From Spirochaetales bacterium (GTDB lineage: Bacteria > Spirochaetota > Spirochaetia > SZUA-6 > RPPD01), in contig JAFGJO010000028.1 of the NCBI GenBank assembly GCA_016929065.1, forward strand, positions 1-64,000: DNA of 64,000 nucleotides, written 5' to 3'. The notes beneath the pieces were generated by a model, which saw only the letters and a list, made by a program, of their open reading frames with translations, was not told where the DNA came from and made no database searches. Both the position numbers and the translations under genes were made by a program. Of the stretch, positions 42,785 through 52,700 are shown one piece after another (the first letter of the stretch is position 1; every line of letters starts with the position of its first letter).

Positions 42785-44200
42785 TTATTCATTTTCAGTG
42801 ATCGGTTCGATCTTCACCCCGGTTTTCGACATCAGGGAATTGATACTCATCCATGCCCAGGCAACCCCTATAATACTTGATGAAATCGTCGCGGCAACCA
42901 TCCCCGCATAAACGCCCCGCACTCCATATCCAAGAGCAATTCCGAACAGCCAGGCAAAGAACAGGGTGAATATTACAGTTCTCAAGAGCGTCACCGTGAG
43001 CCCTTTAAACGGCATTCTGATCCCCTGGAATAATGATTGAGAAATGATCCCGCCCGCGGCAACCGGAAAATAAAGCCAGATTGTTCTGAAAAAAATGGTA
43101 ATATCATCAACCAGCAGCGCGGTCTCCGGAGAGAGTGCGAACATCAGGGCAATAACCGGTGCGGCAAGCAGGGTAAAGGCGGCAATGACTATTTCAATAC
43201 ACAGGCCAATGGTAAATGAAAAGGAAAACGCGGTCCGGGCCTTGCGGTAATCCTTTGCACCAAATGCCGCAGCTGTCACGGAAATAACCGCAGTAGCAAT
43301 CCCCAACACCGGCAGAACGGCAAATGCAACAATTGTCCACCCGGCGGTAAACACTGCGATTGCCCGGTCATCCGCAATTGAATTGAGAATCATGACGATA
43401 AAAAACATCATAATGGACATTGACCCCTGGGAGAGAATGGTCGGGAAGCCGATAACCCATATTTCTTTTGCTGTCTTTTTTTCAAAACGGAACGCACGCG
43501 GGTCAAATGCAAGATAACTTTTCTTTTCGACAAAAAGCCAGTACAAAAGAAGGAGCGCGGATACAGCCATTGAAATGACAGTGGCAACCGCGGCGCCGGC
43601 AACGCCCATATTGAATCCATAAATGAATAACGGATCAAGGAAAATATTGAGGACGGTACCGACAACCATGGCCCCCATTGCCTTTTTTGCATTTCCTTCG
43701 CTCCGCAGCAATGAATTGGCTGTATTCCCGAAAAACAGAAAGATGATGCCCGAAAACATGATTGTGCCGTAGCTGGTTGCATCGTTCAGTGAGTTCGAGG
43801 CACCCATCAGCCTGAAGATAAACGGGGAAAGAAAAATAAGCGGAACAGTAAAAAGTACCGCAGCAAGCACCGAAAACAGAATAGTGTGCAGAGCAGCAGA
43901 TTCTGCTCCGGTCTTGTCTTTCGCCCCGATCCTTCTCGACACTACGGCCCCGCCGCCAACACCGATTCCGGTTGCGACCGCCATTGCCAGAAAGAAAAAC
44001 GGCATAAAGAATCCGGTCGCAGCAAGCGCGTTTTCACCAAGGCTTGACACCCACAACCGGTCAACAAAATTGTACAGGGAATTAAGCGACAAGGCGGCAA
44101 TCATGGGAAGTGACAGTTGGATAATCGCTTTCTTGGGATCTCCCATAAGAGTCTGGACCCCTTTGGTCATGCCCTGCATGGTTGTTTTTTCAGTGCTCAT
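42785..44200 (-). CDS. MATE family efflux transporter
   Basis: 471 residues with about 12 membrane helices in two halves. Family signatures are IIQLSLPMIAALSLNSLYNFVD in outline, WVSSLGENALAATGFFMPF, GVGGGAVVSRRIGAKD, and the repeat-two equivalent WVIGFPTILSQGSMSIMM with GIATAVISVTAAAFGAKDYR. MATE pumps export cationic drugs or metabolites driven by Na or H gradients. The start is set by aaggag ahead of the ATG at 44200. A charged C-terminus (KIEPITENE) follows the last helix. It diverges from glyA. Confidence 0.94.
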   Translation of the reverse strand: MSTEKTTMQGMTKGVQTLMGDPKKAIIQLSLPMIAALSLNSLYNFVDRLWVSSLGENALAATGFFMPFFFLAMAVATGIGVGGGAVVSRRIGAKDKTGAESAALHTILFSVLAAVLFTVPLIFLSPFIFRLMGASNSLNDATSYGTIMFSGIIFLFFGNTANSLLRSEGNAKKAMGAMVVGTVLNIFLDPLFIYGFNMGVAGAAVATVISMAVSALLLLYWLFVEKKSYLAFDPRAFRFEKKTAKEIWVIGFPTILSQGSMSIMMFFIVMILNSIADDRAIAVFTAGWTIVAFAVLPVLGIATAVISVTAAAFGAKDYRKARTAFSFSFTIGLCIEIVIAAFTLLAAPVIALMFALSPETALLVDDITIFFRTIWLYFPVAAGGIISQSLFQGIRMPFKGLTVTLLRTVIFTLFFAWLFGIALGYGVRGVYAGMVAATISSSIIGVAWAWMSINSLMSKTGVKIEPITENE

Positions 44201-44352
44201 TGAATATCACTCCTTGTATTATCGCGCGACCATTCATTGTTACAGGGAAAAAGGAAGGACGATTGTTAAAAGATAACAGCAAAGCATGGTTAAAATCAAG
44301 GAAAAAACCGGGTCGGCCATATCAGGACAGTCTGCCCGGCGGGTTCATCCCC

Positions 44353-44381
44353 TTGCTTTCACAAAATATTTTTGGTACAAT
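44353..44381 (+). promoter_or_regulatory. Promoter of glyA
   Basis: TTGCTT (44353-44358), a 17-base spacer, then TACAAT (44376-44381). Transcription would start near 44388, just before the riboswitch. Confidence 0.65.
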
Positions 44382-44395
44382 AGTATTATCAAAAA

Positions 44396-44470
44396 CAATG
44401 CAACTGGCGCTTTTAGGTGGACAGACCACCGGGGAGCTCTTGTCTTTCGCTGTCGCGCGCCTGGGCAGCC
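44396..44470 (+). ncRNA. ZTP (pfl-motif) riboswitch
   Basis: All conserved parts of the pfl/ZTP aptamer occur in order. ACTGGCG is at 44403-44409. The stem GGTGG-acaga-CCACC is at 44416-44430 and runs straight into GGGGAGC. The 3' hairpin GCTGTC...GGGCAGC-type stem (44449-44469) has the loop GCGCGCCTG. The CGCC in that loop (44458-44461) can pair with GGCG at 44406-44409 to form the pseudoknot. ZTP/ZMP reports low folate one-carbon supply, and glyA is a known target of this RNA class. No T run follows, so control is probably at translation; the glyA ribosome site is about 20 bases downstream. Confidence 0.88.
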
Positions 44471-44503
44471 GATCCACTATTACAACAGATAAAGGAGTTC
44501 CTT

Positions 44504-46009
44504 ATGTCACAATCACAGGCACTGGTCAATTATTTATCCAACACAAAACCGCAGGACGTCAATCCCGAATATCTGGCGTATCTCTCGAATTTGGCCTCGG
44601 TCAAGGCAGTTGCCCCGGCAGTTGCTGCCGGAATCATCGGGGAACTGGAATCCCAGCGGTTGAACCTGAAACTCATTGCAAGTGAAAACTATTCCTCGCT
44701 TGCAAGCCAGTCAGCTATGGGAAACCTGTTGACCGACAAGTACGCTGAAGGCTACGTTGATCACCGGTTTTATGCCGGATGCGACAATGTCGATGCCATT
44801 GAAGGATATGCCGCCGCAAAAGCATGCGAGATATTCGGTGCTGATTTTGCCTATGTCCAGCCGCATTCAGGTGCAGACGCAAACCTGATCGCCTACTGGG
44901 CCATATTATCCACAAAAATCGAAACACCGGCGCTTGATAAAATCGGCGATACAAACCTGTCGCACCTTTCCCGGGAACAATGGGAAACACTTCGTCAGGC
45001 GATGGGAAACCAGCGGTTGATGGGGCTGGACTACTATTCCGGCGGGCACCTCACCCATGGATACCGCAACAATGTCAGCGCCCGCATGTTCGATGCCTAT
45101 ACCTACAGTGTCAATCCCGAAACAAATCTGCTCGATTACGATGCCATTGAAAAAATGGCGATGGAGATCAAGCCGCTGATCCTGCTTGCCGGCTACAGTG
45201 CATATCCCCGGCTGATTGATTTCAAGCGGATGCGCGAAATCGCCGACAAATGCGGCGCAGTTTTTATGGTGGATATGGCGCACTTTGCAGGCCTTGTCGC
45301 CGGCAAGGTCTTTACCGGCAATTACAACCCGGTTGCCCACGCACAGGTGGTGACAACGACGACGCACAAAACCCTGCGCGGCCCCCGAGGCGGGATGGTG
45401 CTGTGCACCAAAGAATTCCAGGAGGCAATGGAAAAAGGCTGCCCGCTGGTCATCGGCGGCCCGCTCCCGCATATCATGGCCTCCAAGGCTGTTGCGTTTA
45501 CCGAGGCGGCACAGCCCTCGTTTAAAACCTATGCACAGAACATTGTCTTGAATGCAAAAACACTGGCTGCGGAACTGGTTGCACAGGGCAATACCCTGTC
45601 AACCGGCGGCACCGATAACCACCTGATGCTCATCGATGTGCGTCAGTATGACATCAACGGCCGTCAGGCAGAAAACGCAATGCGTGAGTGCGGCATCACC
45701 CTGAACCGCAATTCCCTCCCGTTTGACCCAAACGGCCCGTGGTACACAAGCGGCCTGCGGATCGGGACCCCCGCCGTGACCACCCTTGGGATGGGGACGG
45801 AGGAAATGAAGGAAATTGCATCGATCATTACCCTTGTGCTGAAAAACATCAAAGCAGCCGTGAAAAAGGACGGTGAACAAAGCAAGGCAAAGTATATCCT
45901 TGATGAAAATGCCAAAAATGAGGCGAGCAAACGCGTCCACACCTTACTCGACAAATATCCGGTGTATCCACAACTGGATCTTGTATTTTTGAAAAAAGAG
46001 TTCACATAG
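44504..46009 (+). CDS. glyA: Serine hydroxymethyltransferase
   Basis: 501 residues from the ATG at 44504 (aaaggagttcctt). The frame opens earlier, but that part is the riboswitch. Fold-type I PLP enzyme: LKLIASENYSSLASQSAMGN, YAEGYVDHRFYAGCDNVDAI, MVDMAHFAGLVAG, and the PLP lysine in VVTTTTHKTLRGPRGG. It is longer than the usual 415-420 residue enzyme because of an N-terminal extension and an inserted segment near residues 135-165. It makes glycine and 5,10-methylene-THF from serine, the main one-carbon source. That fits ZTP control. Confidence 0.96.
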   Translation: MSQSQALVNYLSNTKPQDVNPEYLAYLSNLASVKAVAPAVAAGIIGELESQRLNLKLIASENYSSLASQSAMGNLLTDKYAEGYVDHRFYAGCDNVDAIEGYAAAKACEIFGADFAYVQPHSGADANLIAYWAILSTKIETPALDKIGDTNLSHLSREQWETLRQAMGNQRLMGLDYYSGGHLTHGYRNNVSARMFDAYTYSVNPETNLLDYDAIEKMAMEIKPLILLAGYSAYPRLIDFKRMREIADKCGAVFMVDMAHFAGLVAGKVFTGNYNPVAHAQVVTTTTHKTLRGPRGGMVLCTKEFQEAMEKGCPLVIGGPLPHIMASKAVAFTEAAQPSFKTYAQNIVLNAKTLAAELVAQGNTLSTGGTDNHLMLIDVRQYDINGRQAENAMRECGITLNRNSLPFDPNGPWYTSGLRIGTPAVTTLGMGTEEMKEIASIITLVLKNIKAAVKKDGEQSKAKYILDENAKNEASKRVHTLLDKYPVYPQLDLVFLKKEFT

Positions 46010-46015
46010 AAAATA

Positions 46016-46052
46016 TCAGGGACGGAGGTTTACATTATTCCTCCGTCCCCCT
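46016..46052 (+). terminator. Terminator after glyA
   Basis: GGGACGGAGG and CCTCCGTCCC form a 10-bp stem with a loop of about 11 bases, followed by cctttatg; the T run is weak. Confidence 0.65.
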
Positions 46053-46075
46053 TTATGTATATAAGGAGCCTGGTT

Positions 46076-46510
46076 ATGGAACATACCAGTAGTGTCACCT
46101 TTACAGGGGGAATGAGCTTTGACGTTGAAGCAGACGGGCATCATTTTGCTGTTGATGCGGATGAGCAGTTCGGCGGAAAAGACCTTGGCCCAAAACCAAA
46201 AAAGCTTCTTCTGTCGGCCCTGGCCGGGTGTACCGGCATGGATGTTGTCTTGATACTGACAAAAATGAGAATGCCCTTTGACAAATTCTGGCTTGAGGTA
46301 TCTGCCGAGCTTGATGAATTACAAGAACCGGCTGTCTACACGGCCTTTCGAATCCGTTACTGCTTTACCGGAACAGAATTGGACAGGGAGAAAATTGAAA
46401 AAGCGGTGAATCTCTCCGAAGAAAAATACTGCGGAGTGTCGGCCATGTTCAAAAGTTTTGCATCGGTCTCCACAGAAATTATCCTTAATCCAAAGCTCAT
46501 GGAAAAATAA
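46076..46510 (+). CDS. OsmC family protein
   Basis: 144 residues from the ATG at 46076 (aaggagcctggtt). OsmC/YhfA-type fold: EADGHHFAVDADEQFGG, then PKKLLLSALAGCTGMDVVLI with the first redox Cys, and SEEKYCGVSAMFKS with the second. OsmC proteins reduce organic hydroperoxides with these two cysteines. The stop touches the start of rdgB, and the two are probably one operon. Confidence 0.92.
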   Translation: MEHTSSVTFTGGMSFDVEADGHHFAVDADEQFGGKDLGPKPKKLLLSALAGCTGMDVVLILTKMRMPFDKFWLEVSAELDELQEPAVYTAFRIRYCFTGTELDREKIEKAVNLSEEKYCGVSAMFKSFASVSTEIILNPKLMEK

Positions 46511-47134
46511 ATGAAAATAGAACAGATTGTCATCGCGACAAATAATGCACACAAGAAGGATGAGATTGCAGCTGCATTATCGGGGACAACGGTACTCCTG
46601 CCCGGAGATTTTGGAATTAGTTTCAATCATGAGGAAACGGGCACAGCATTTGTGGAGAATGCGATCGGAAAAGCACTGACCCTTTACAAACAGGTAAATA
46701 AACCGGTCATTGCAGATGATTCGGGGATTTGTGTCCCCGTTCTGGACGGGAAACCGGGCATCTACTCTGCCCGTTTCGGCTCAGAACTTCAAAACCCTCC
46801 CCAAAATGACAATGAAAGAAATAGCTACCTGCTCTCACTTTTGCCTGCCGGCGGCCCTCACGAGGCCTTTTTTGTCTGTTCCATGGTATTGATGCTGAAT
46901 GAATACCGCTTTTTTGTTGTTCAGGAGACAGTACATGGAGAGCTCATTCACCAGCCAAAAGGCAACAAAGGTTTTGGATATGACCCGATATTCTTTATTC
47001 CGGAACTGGGAAAAACAGCTGCGGAACTCACAATGGAAATAAAAAATCAATATTCGCACCGGGGCCGGGCAGTAAAAAAAATCAAATCACTGATAGAATC
47101 CGAAATTGAACAGAAGACCTTGAAGAATCCGTGA
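46511..47134 (+). CDS. rdgB: XTP/dITP diphosphatase
   Basis: 207 residues of the Ham1/RdgB family: IVIATNNAHKKDEI at the N-terminus (phosphate loop), GTAFVENAIGKALTLYK, the metal site VIADDSGICVPVLDGKPGIY, and GFGYDPIFFIPELGKTAAEL. It removes pyrophosphate from inosine and xanthosine triphosphates to keep deaminated bases out of DNA. It starts directly after the osmC-like stop and is followed 22 bases later by alr. Confidence 0.95.
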   Translation: MKIEQIVIATNNAHKKDEIAAALSGTTVLLPGDFGISFNHEETGTAFVENAIGKALTLYKQVNKPVIADDSGICVPVLDGKPGIYSARFGSELQNPPQNDNERNSYLLSLLPAGGPHEAFFVCSMVLMLNEYRFFVVQETVHGELIHQPKGNKGFGYDPIFFIPELGKTAAELTMEIKNQYSHRGRAVKKIKSLIESEIEQKTLKNP

Positions 47135-47148
47135 AACCATAGTACTAT
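47120..47148 (+). promoter_or_regulatory. Promoter of alr, leaderless geometry
   Basis: TTGAAG (47120-47125), a 17-base spacer, then TACTAT (47143-47148). The ATG at 47157 lies eight bases beyond, with no ribosome site. The promoter overlaps the end of rdgB. Confidence 0.55.
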
Positions 47149-47156
47149 CCCAGACT

Positions 47157-48269
47157 ATGAGAGCAACACGGGCAGAAATCAGACTGGACAACCTTCGTCA
47201 CAATATTCGTCTCATCAGGGAGCGAGTGGGGACGGAGGTACAAATCTCCATGGCAGTAAAGGCTGATGCCTACGGCCATGGGGCTGTCCATGTGGTAAAA
47301 ACCGCTTATGAGGAGGGCGTACACTCGTTTGGGGTGGCCACTGTTGAAGAAGGGGTGGAACTGCGCAATGTCGGGACCTCCGTCCCCATCATGCTTTTGG
47401 GGTTCCCGGTCCCGGAAGAAATCCCCGAGGCAGTGGCAGCATATCTCACCCCGTATGTCGGTAGCCTCGAATTGGTCAAACTTTTTGAACAGGAAGCCAA
47501 AAAACAGAAAAAAACGATTAATGTGCATATCAAAGTGGACACAGGGATGGGGCGTATCGGCTGTACTCCATCCTCCGTCCCCGACCTGGCAGAATACATT
47601 ACCGGTTCAAAATTCCTTACCTTTGAGGGATTAGCCACCCATTTCCCCCTCTCCGATATTGCCGATCCGGCGTTTACAATTCAGCAGACAGACGAAATGA
47701 ACAATGTGATCAAGAAGCTCAAAAAAAAGAACCTTTGTCCCCCTGTTATCTCTGCTGCCAACTCAGGCGCAATCATCAATATTCCTGAAACCTACTTTAC
47801 CATGGTACGTCCGGGCATTATGGCGTACGGGTATTACCCTTCAACCGGGCAGCCGAGAGAGCTTTCCCTGAAACCGGTCATGGAACTGAAAAGCAAAATC
47901 ACGTTCCTGAAAAAAATATCAAAAGGAACCTCGATTTCCTATGGCCATACATGGACTGCCGGCAAAGATACATGGATCGCCACCCTCCCTGTCGGATACG
48001 GCGACGGCTATTCGCGGTTATTGTCCAACTGCGGATTCATCAATATTGGCGGCAAGCGGTTTCCTGTCCGGGGGCGTGTGTGCATGGACCAGACTTTAGT
48101 CGAGATTGGGCCGCACTGCACGGTAAAACCGTATGATGATGTAGTGCTCTTTGGCGATTGTGAATCCGGGCCCAATGCAGAAGAAGTGGCCGGCCTCATG
48201 AACACCATTCCCTATGAAGTCACCTGCCTGATCACCCGCAGGGTCCCCCGAATCTATAAAGACAGCTGA
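47157..48269 (+). CDS. alr: Alanine racemase
   Basis: 370 residues. The PLP lysine is in ISMAVKADAYGHGAVHV. The opposite-face tyrosine is in GTSISYGHTWTAGKD, with TLPVGYGDGYSRLLSN and GRVCMDQTLVEIG around it. VKVDTGMGRIGCTP is the carbamylated-lysine/substrate strand. It supplies D-alanine for peptidoglycan. No Shine-Dalgarno precedes the ATG; a promoter overlapping rdgB suggests a leaderless message, with read-through from rdgB also possible. Confidence 0.96.
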   Translation: MRATRAEIRLDNLRHNIRLIRERVGTEVQISMAVKADAYGHGAVHVVKTAYEEGVHSFGVATVEEGVELRNVGTSVPIMLLGFPVPEEIPEAVAAYLTPYVGSLELVKLFEQEAKKQKKTINVHIKVDTGMGRIGCTPSSVPDLAEYITGSKFLTFEGLATHFPLSDIADPAFTIQQTDEMNNVIKKLKKKNLCPPVISAANSGAIINIPETYFTMVRPGIMAYGYYPSTGQPRELSLKPVMELKSKITFLKKISKGTSISYGHTWTAGKDTWIATLPVGYGDGYSRLLSNCGFINIGGKRFPVRGRVCMDQTLVEIGPHCTVKPYDDVVLFGDCESGPNAEEVAGLMNTIPYEVTCLITRRVPRIYKDS

Positions 48270-48293
48270 GAGACGGAGGCCGCAAAGTCATCT

Positions 48294-49202
48294 ATGAAAA
48301 TCGGCTATGCTTGCATTAATGAAACACTCTCCTGCCGTTCATCGCGGACGTTCCGGCTGAAATCCTATTCAGAACAACTGATCAAAGAGAAAATATCCTC
48401 GAACCTGTCCTGTCTGCTGGAAATACTGCAATGGAATCTGCATCACCATATTTATTTCTTTAGAATCAGCTCGGATTTGATCCCCTTTGCATCCCATCCT
48501 GTCTGCGCCTTTCCATGGCAAATGGAGTTTAAAAAACAGTTCAGGGAGATTGGTGCATTTATTTCGGCACACGCCATGCGTGTTGCCATGCATCCCGATC
48601 AGTTTGTCTTGCTCAATGCCAAAGATCCGGAAATCGTCCGTAAAAGCATTGCCGAATTGAAATATCATGCAGAGGTGCTGGATTTACTGGGATGTGATGA
48701 ATCTGCAAAAATTCAGATTCATACAGGGGGCGTCTACAATGACAAACCCGTGGCAATAAAGCGGTTTTGCGATGCATACAATACATTGCCGGATTCAATT
48801 ACCAGAAGGCTGGTCATAGAGAACGATGAACGGCTGTATTCCCTGCAGGATGTTATGGGAATTCATACACAGACCCTTGTCCCTGTGCTGCTGGATGTTT
48901 TTCACCATACACTTTTCAACAACAATGAACCCCTTGACACTGCCCTCAGACAGGCCGCAGCAACATGGACAAAGCGGGACGGCCTGCCGATTGTCGACTT
49001 CAGCACCCAAAAACCAGAATCGCGTATCGGCAGTCACGCAGTATCTCTTGACAGGGGGGAATTCAGCCGGTTTCTGAAGGAAAGCAGGGGCTTTGATTTT
49101 GATGTCATGCTGGAGATCAAAAATAAGGAAAAAAGTGCTCTTGCGGCAATTGCACTGGCAAAAAAAGAATCACGGTTGTATACAGGGCATCCACAAAAAT
49201 GA
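48294..49202 (+). CDS. uvsE: UV damage endonuclease
   Basis: 302 residues of the UVDE TIM-barrel family: MKIGYACINETLSCRSSRTF, then FRISSDLIPFASHP, AMRVAMHPDQFVLLNA, HTGGVYNDKPVAIKRF, RLVIENDERLYSLQDV, and LLDVFHHTLFNN with the expected His, Glu and Asp metal ligands. It nicks DNA 5' of UV photoproducts and abasic sites, a repair route independent of UvrABC and photolyase. It lies 24 bases after alr. Present in some Gram-positives, archaea and fungi and scattered elsewhere, so horizontal gain is plausible. Confidence 0.93.
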   Translation: MKIGYACINETLSCRSSRTFRLKSYSEQLIKEKISSNLSCLLEILQWNLHHHIYFFRISSDLIPFASHPVCAFPWQMEFKKQFREIGAFISAHAMRVAMHPDQFVLLNAKDPEIVRKSIAELKYHAEVLDLLGCDESAKIQIHTGGVYNDKPVAIKRFCDAYNTLPDSITRRLVIENDERLYSLQDVMGIHTQTLVPVLLDVFHHTLFNNNEPLDTALRQAAATWTKRDGLPIVDFSTQKPESRIGSHAVSLDRGEFSRFLKESRGFDFDVMLEIKNKEKSALAAIALAKKESRLYTGHPQK

Positions 49203-49228
49203 CTGTATTGCTTCTTTTTTACGTCTCC

Positions 49229-49257
49229 TTGACCAGCAAGAGATTCCTCGCTATATT
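49229..49257 (+). promoter_or_regulatory. Promoter of the thioredoxin-like gene
   Basis: TTGACC (49229-49234), a 17-base spacer, then TATATT (49252-49257). The agaagg site before the ATG at 49278 gives a short leader. Confidence 0.6.
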
Positions 49258-49277
49258 ATATAGAAGGTTTCTTATAT

Positions 49278-49640
49278 ATGATTATTATTAATTTTCTTGC
49301 TGATACTGATGCACAATTTGCCATGGACAATGGCGAGTTTGACTCAACGGTTATTCACTCCAACGGCAATGCTGCCGTGATTCTCTCCCAAAACTGGTGT
49401 TCCCAATGGAAATATCTTGAGAAAGACCTGGAAAATTTAAAGAAAACACAGGATATTGAGCTTGCAGTGTATATATTTCTCTATAACCGCTCACCGCTTT
49501 TTCAAAGCTTTATGAATTTCAAGGAAACGGTATTTAAAAACAAACAGATTCCCTATATCCGCTGCTACAAAAACGGCCGTTTGATCCGGGAATCAAACTT
49601 TGTTCCGGGAAAAAACCTGATAGATTTCTTTAAGGAATAA
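49278..49640 (+). CDS. Thioredoxin-like protein with a single active-site cysteine
   Basis: 120 residues with a thioredoxin beta-alpha-beta pattern: AAVILSQNWCSQWKYLEKDL in place of the usual W-C-G-P-C block, then VYIFLYNRSPLF, and PYIRCYKNGRLIRE as the cis-Pro strand ending in FVPGKNLIDFFK. The second catalytic cysteine is replaced, giving C-S-Q-W. It cannot run a normal dithiol cycle alone, so it may bind a partner or act through one thiol. Promoter and ribosome site are its own. It sits just upstream of dnaE. Confidence 0.72.
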   Translation: MIIINFLADTDAQFAMDNGEFDSTVIHSNGNAAVILSQNWCSQWKYLEKDLENLKKTQDIELAVYIFLYNRSPLFQSFMNFKETVFKNKQIPYIRCYKNGRLIRESNFVPGKNLIDFFKE

Positions 49641-49658
49641 CCTTCATGGCTGTTCCTA

Positions 49659-49687
49659 TTTACACACACGCACTTCCTCATTATAGT
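49659..49687 (+). promoter_or_regulatory. Promoter of dnaE, very short leader
   Basis: TTTACA (49659-49664), a 17-base spacer, then TATAGT (49682-49687). The predicted start near 49694 leaves about 10 bases before the ATG at 49704, with no ribosome site. Confidence 0.65.
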
Positions 49688-49703
49688 AAAAGCAACGAAT
49701 CCC

Positions 49704-52700
49704 ATGGCAGACTTTGTACATCTTCATACACATTCAGATTATTCGCTTCTTGATGCAATTACCTCGATCCCGAAACTTGTCACCAAAGCCAAAGAATCGG
49801 GGATGCACGCGCTCGCCCTCACCGACCACGGAAACATGTTCGGAATACCCAAGTTCTACAAAGAATGCAAAAAGCAGGGAGTCAAACCGATTATCGGTTC
49901 GGAGTTTTATGTTGCCCCCGGCTCCCGTTTTGTGAAAAGCGGCCAGGAAAGCGGGGCACGGTACCACCATCTCGTGTTGATCGCACGGGACGCCGAAGGC
50001 TACCGGAATCTGCTTGAACTCTCTTCAAAAAGCTTCCTTGAAGGATTTTATTACCGTCCCCGAATTGATGAAGAACTCCTGAAAGAACATTCAAAAGGGA
50101 TCACCTGTCTTACCGCATGCCTGGCCGGAAGCATTCCATCGCTCATCCTGCAGGACAAGGAAGCCGAGGCCGGGAAAAAAGCACATGAATACCGCGATAT
50201 TTTCGGGAAAGAACATTTTTTTCTGGAAATGCAATATCACGGCATTGCCGAACAAAAAAAGGCAAATGAGGGGCTGGTCAAACTCAGTAAAAACAGCGGT
50301 ATTCCTCTGGTCATTACCAATGACATCCATTACCTCAACCGGGAGGATGCACGCGCCCAGGATGTCGCCATCTGCATTGGAACAAACAAAAAAATAAACG
50401 AAGGGAAACGGATGAAGTTCGATTTCCCCGAGTTTTATTTTAAAACTGCGGAGGAAATGCAGGCTGTTTTTCCGGATCACCAGCAGGCGATGGCAAACAC
50501 CAGGCTGATTGCCGACCAATGCAATTTCGAGATTCCACTCCCCGGTCCACTTCTGCCGCACTACCAGGTTCCCGCGGGATTTACCCTCGAGAGCTATCTT
50601 GAGGCAAAATCCATGGAGGGGCTCACCCAGCGGTACAAGAATGTTTCCACTGAAATGATGGAACGTCTGAAATTTGAAATGGATGTGATTACCTCGATGG
50701 GATTCACCGGGTATTTTCTCATTGTCTGGGATTTTATCAGCTTTGCACGCACGCACGGAATCCCTGTCGGCCCCGGCCGCGGTTCTGGTGCGGGTTCGCT
50801 CGTTGCCTACTGTCTGGGCATTACCGATATCGACCCGCTGAAATACGGGCTGCTCTTTGAACGGTTTTTGAATCCCGAGCGTATCTCGATGCCGGATTTT
50901 GACATCGATTTCTGCTTCGAACGCCGCGGCGAAGTCATTGACTACGTCAGCGCAAAATACGGCAATGACCGTGTCGCACAAATCATCACCTTCGGAACCC
51001 TGAAAGCACGGGCGGTGATCCGTGATGTGGCACGGGTCCTGGATATTCCCTATGACGAGGCGGATGCCATCGCAAAACTTGTCCCGACGGGTCCAAAAAT
51101 CGACCTCGAAAAAGCCCTTGAAATGGAACCAAAACTCAAGGCGGTCGAGGAACGCGGCAGTACCTTCGCGGAACTCATTTCTGTCAGCAGAAAACTGGAG
51201 GGCCTGCGCCGTCATGCATCCACCCATGCGGCCGGAATTGTCATCGGCAGGGAACCATTAACCCATTACGTCCCGCTGTACCGGGACCCAAAAACAGGAT
51301 CAACCGCAACTCAGCTCACCATGGATTATCTTGAGGAATGCGGCCTGGTAAAAATGGACTTCCTGGGGCTGAAAACCCTCACGTTAATTCAAAACACCCT
51401 GAATCTCCTCAAACGGCGCGGAATTGAAATCGACATTTCCACAATCCCCGAACAGGATGAAAAGACCTTTAAAATGCTCAGCCTGGGGAAGAGTACCTGT
51501 ATCTTTCAGTTTGAAAGCACCGGCATGCAGAACATATTAAAGCGGGCACGTCCTGAAAAAATCGAGGATCTGATCGCCTTGAATGCACTGTACCGGCCCG
51601 GCCCAATGGAAAATATCGACCAGTTCGTCACCGGGAAACACAACTGGGCACAAATCAAATACCCCCTTCCTGAACTTGAACCCATCCTCAGGGAAACCTA
51701 CGGGGTCATTGTGTACCAGGAACAGGTCATGCAGATCGCCCAGACAATTGCCGGCTTTTCTCTTGGACAGGCGGATATCCTTCGCCGTGCAATGGGGAAA
51801 AAGAAAATCGAGGTCATGGGGGAACAAAAAGAAAAGTTCATCTCGGGCGCGGTCAAAAAAGGCTATCCAAAGGAAACCGCCGACAAGCTCTTTGAACTGC
51901 TCGTCCCGTTTGCGGGATATGGATTCAACAAATCACATGCAGCCGCTTATTCCCTGCTCGCCTATCAGACTGCCTTTCTGAAAGCCAATTATCCGGCCGA
52001 ATTTATGGCTGCAAACCTGACCAATGAAATTCAGGATATCGACAAGCTTGCCCATTATATCAAGGAATCCAGAGACATGGGCATTGACATCCTGCCTCCG
52101 GATATCAACCTCTCTGAAAAAGAATTCACTGTTTCGGGCGGAAAAATTATCTACGGGCTGATCGGCATAAAAAATGTCGGCGGGGCCGCGGTCGAAGAGA
52201 TTATCCAGGAACGGATTAAACGCGGGCCGTTCAAATCTTTGTTTGATTTTCTTGAACGGGTCAGCCTGAAAACAGTCAATAAAAAAACAGTCGAAGCCCT
52301 GATCCTTGCCGGCGTGCTTGATGTATTCGGCGAAACACGGGCGACCATTGCCCACAACATCGAGCAGATCATGCAGATCGCCTCAAAACGGCATGACCAG
52401 CGCGAAGGCGGCCAGGGGCTGTTGTTCGAGGACATGCAGAGTGATGATTTCCAGACACTCAATCTCGAACAGATTGAGGAGTGGCCGAAAATGAAACTCC
52501 TTATGGATGAACGCGATACACTCGGATTTTTCTTTTCGGGACATCCGCTCGATGACTACAAAAAATACATCACAAAATACTCGAACATGCCCATGGGTGA
52601 TCCTGACACGCTTTCCACCGACCGCATGTATACAGTAATCGGCCTTCTGAAAAACATCAAGGAAATCATCACCAAAACGGGAAAACGCATGGCATTTGCC

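Noticed and set aside
44906-45472. A 188-codon minus-strand open frame
   Set aside because: Antisense shadow of glyA; no start signal and composition unlike real proteins.
50091-51227. A 378-codon minus-strand open frame
   Set aside because: It is antisense to dnaE, which has complete motifs in this interval; it has no ribosome site and no recognisable domain.
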